Assembly: GCA_947683425.1 (NCBI GenBank)
Contig: CANTUQ010000308.1
Coordinates: 62,001 to 126,000, forward strand
DNA: 64,000 nucleotides
Origin: Excoecaria cochinchinensis
Lineage: Eukaryota > Streptophyta > Magnoliopsida > Malpighiales > Euphorbiaceae
Reading direction: 5' to 3'
A program made the translations under genes and the position numbers. Below, piece by piece: positions 62,245 through 64,000 of the stretch; within the stretch, counting starts at the first letter, position 1, and each line of letters starts with the position of its first letter. The notes beneath the pieces are model-generated. The model made no database searches and was not told the origin of the DNA. It saw only the letters and a program-made list of their open reading frames with translations.

Positions 62245-64000
62245 TTGGATCCGAGCCTAATAATTCAGGGAAACTCGATTGGAATTGCTACTGGAAGCTC
62301 GTCGGTCACAACGCATCGAGAATTGGCTTCGTCGGAATCCGACGAATTTTTACGGATTTCCCTAGGGGTACCACTAGGGAAAATCACCAAAATCGAGAAA
62401 TCGCAAAAAGTGGTGAAATTTTGGATCCGAGCCCAATAATTCAGGGAAACTGGATTGGAATAGCTACTGGAAGCTCGCCGGTCACAACGCATCGAGAATT
62501 GGCTTCGTCGGAATCCGACGAATTTTTACGGATTTCCGTAGGGGTACCACTAGGGAAAATCACAGAAATCGAGAAATCGCAAAAAGTGGTGAAATTTTGG
62601 ATCCGAGCCCAATAATTCAGGCAAACTCGATTGGAATAGTTACTGGAAGCTCAACGCATCGAGAATTGGCTTCGTCGGAATCCGACGAATTTTTACGGAT
62701 TTTCCTAGGGGTACCACTAGGGAAAATCACCAAAATCGAGAAATCGAAAAAAGTGGTGAAATTTTTGATCCGAGCCCAATAATTCAGGGAAACTGGATTG
62801 GAATAGCTACTGGAAGCTCCCCGGTCACAACGCATCGAGAATTGGCTTCGTCGGAATCCGACGAATTTTTACGGATTTCCCTAGGGGTACCACTAGGGAA
62901 AATCACCAAAATCGAGAAATCGAAAAAAGTGGTGAAATTTTTGATCCGAGCCCAATAATTCAGGGAAACTGGATTGGAATAGCTACTGGAAGCTCCCCGG
63001 TCACAACGCATCGAGAATTGGCTTCGTCGGAATCCGACGAATTTTTACGGATTTCCCTAGTGGTACCACTAGGGAAAATCACCAAAATCGAGAAATCGCA
63101 AAAAGTGGTGAAATTTTGGATCCGAGCCCAATAATTCAGGGAAACTGGATTGGAATAGCTACTGGAAGCTCGCCGATCACAACGCATCGAGAATTGGCTT
63201 CGTCGGAATCCGACGAATTTTTACGGATTTCCCTAGGGGTACCACTAGGGAAAATCACCAAAATCGAGAAATCGCAAAAAGTGGTTAAATTTTTGATCCG
63301 AGCCCAATAATTCAGGGAAACTCGATTGGAATAGCTACTGGAAGCTCGCCGGTCACAATGCATCGAGAATTGGCTTCGTCCGAATCAGACGAATTTTTAC
63401 GGATTTCCCTAGGGGGTACCACTAGGAAAAATTACCAAAATCGAGAAATCGCAAAAAGTGTTGAAATTTTGGATCCGAGCCAAATAATTCAGGGAAATTC
63501 GATAGGAATGGCTACTGGAAGCTCAACGCATCGAGAATTGGCTTCGTCGGAATCCGACGAATTTTTATGGATTTCCCTAGGGGTACCACTAGGAAAAATC
63601 ACCAAAATCGAGAAATCGCAAAAAGTGGTGAAATTTTGGATCCGAGCCCAATAATTCAGGGAAACTCGATTCAAATAGCTACTGGAAGCTCAACGCATCG
63701 AGAATTGCCTTCGTCGTAATCCGACGAATTTTTACGGATTTCCCTATGGGTACCACTAGGGAAAATCACCAAAATCGAGAAATCGCAAAAAGTTGTGAAA
63801 TTTTGGATCCCAGCCCAATAATTCAGGGAAACTCGATTGGAATAGCTACTGGAAGCTCGCCGGTCACAACGCATCGAGAATTGGCTTCGTCAGAATCCGA
63901 CGAATTTTTACGGATTTCACTAGGGGTACCACTAGGGAAAATCACCAAAATCGAGAAATCGCAAAAAGTGGTGAAATTTTGGATCCGAGCCCAATAATTC
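62245..64000 (+). repeat. 15-mer HOR copy from unit 6, with two extra monomers; cut by window end
   Basis: Starts with the same unit-15 to unit-6 join as at 56717/56718. Types 6, 7 and 8 are followed by two nearly identical 176 bp monomers (62764-62939 and 62940-63115, both with TCGAAAAAAGTGG just before TTTTTGATCC and GCTCCCCGG), then types 9-14 to the window end. Compared with 57237 onward the offset grows from 5527 to 5879 bp, exactly the 352 bp of the two extra units. Confidence 0.9.

Larger units (their letters stand above)
12243..64000 (+). repeat. Main satellite array, forward orientation, 167/176 bp monomers
   Basis: About 300 head-to-tail monomers with no interruption over 51.8 kb, running off the right end. 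Two main lengths, 176 and 167 bp, differ by GCCGGTCAC after GAAGCTC; 166 bp units also occur. Fixed landmarks per unit are GGATCC, CCCAATAATTCAGGG, TTCGTCGGAATCCGACGAA, CCTAGG, GGTACC and four A-tracts before AAGTGGTGAAATTTT. Family markers against the reverse array are GCTCGCC (no HindIII site), GAGCCC, CAGGGAAAC and CGAGAAATCGCAAAAAG. The open frames mostly start at TTG, occur on both strands and are nested copies of the monomer; none is a credible gene. Besides the HORs listed separately, scattered copies include about 36.55-36.9 with 37.75-38.09 kb (1196 bp apart). Confidence 0.97.

Noticed and set aside
12243..64000. CRISPR-like regular repeats
   Set aside because: There are no unique spacers: repeats abut directly and monomers are 167-176 bp. 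This is tandem satellite, in a eukaryotic context.
1..64000. Ribosomal DNA spacer subrepeats or a tRNA/5S cluster
   Set aside because: I see no rRNA coding sequence, no 5S internal promoter pattern and no tRNA cloverleaf; the monomer has none of the expected boxes.

Overview
This 64 kb window is satellite DNA from a plant nuclear genome, probably a eudicot. The plant assignment is an inference from the single inserted LTR retroelement. Its TGTAGACACC terminus, purine tract before the 3' LTR, roughly 2.8 kb LTR and PBS-like TGGCGACTCC motif resemble plant Ty3/gypsy elements of the Tat/Ogre type. I could not identify the species. I find no credible protein-coding gene, tRNA, rRNA or CRISPR array. 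The many short open frames are translations of the satellite monomer.

Layout: (1) 1-3419 and 7233-12242 form one older, diverged array of about 50 monomers of 158-176 bp, lying in reverse orientation. (2) 3420-7232 is an internally deleted LTR retrotransposon inserted in that array: an 817 bp 5' LTR fragment, 150 bp of internal 3' remnant with a purine tract, and a 2846 bp 3' LTR, flanked by a decayed 5 bp target duplication. (3) At 12242/12243 orientation flips exactly at the centre of a GGTACC palindrome that is part of every monomer. (4) 12243-64000 is an uninterrupted forward array of about 300 monomers, mainly 167 and 176 bp, differing by a 9 bp GCCGGTCAC indel.

The forward array is built in higher-order repeats (HORs) that generally become longer, more numerous and more alike toward the right edge. 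They include 1011 bp at 12.8-14.7 kb, 2042 bp at 15.7-19.3 kb, 2017 bp at 21.6-25.6 kb, 510 to 1186 bp at 29-40 kb, 1390 bp with a 695 bp half-unit at 43-46.7 kb, and a 15-monomer 2595 bp unit from 46.3 kb to the end. The last includes four full copies, deletion derivatives and a 5527 bp second-order duplication. This looks like a flank-to-core transect of a centromeric, pericentromeric or other heterochromatic satellite block, with the most recently homogenised part continuing past the right end.

Each monomer carries two neighbouring dyads: a 19 bp near-perfect inverted repeat, and a 26 bp palindrome with one mismatched pair centred on GGTACC. The orientation switch and several small deletions lie in or next to them. 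The first dyad also overlaps a partial match to the CENP-B box. These architectural features are the main candidates for something new here. No multi-gene system is present.
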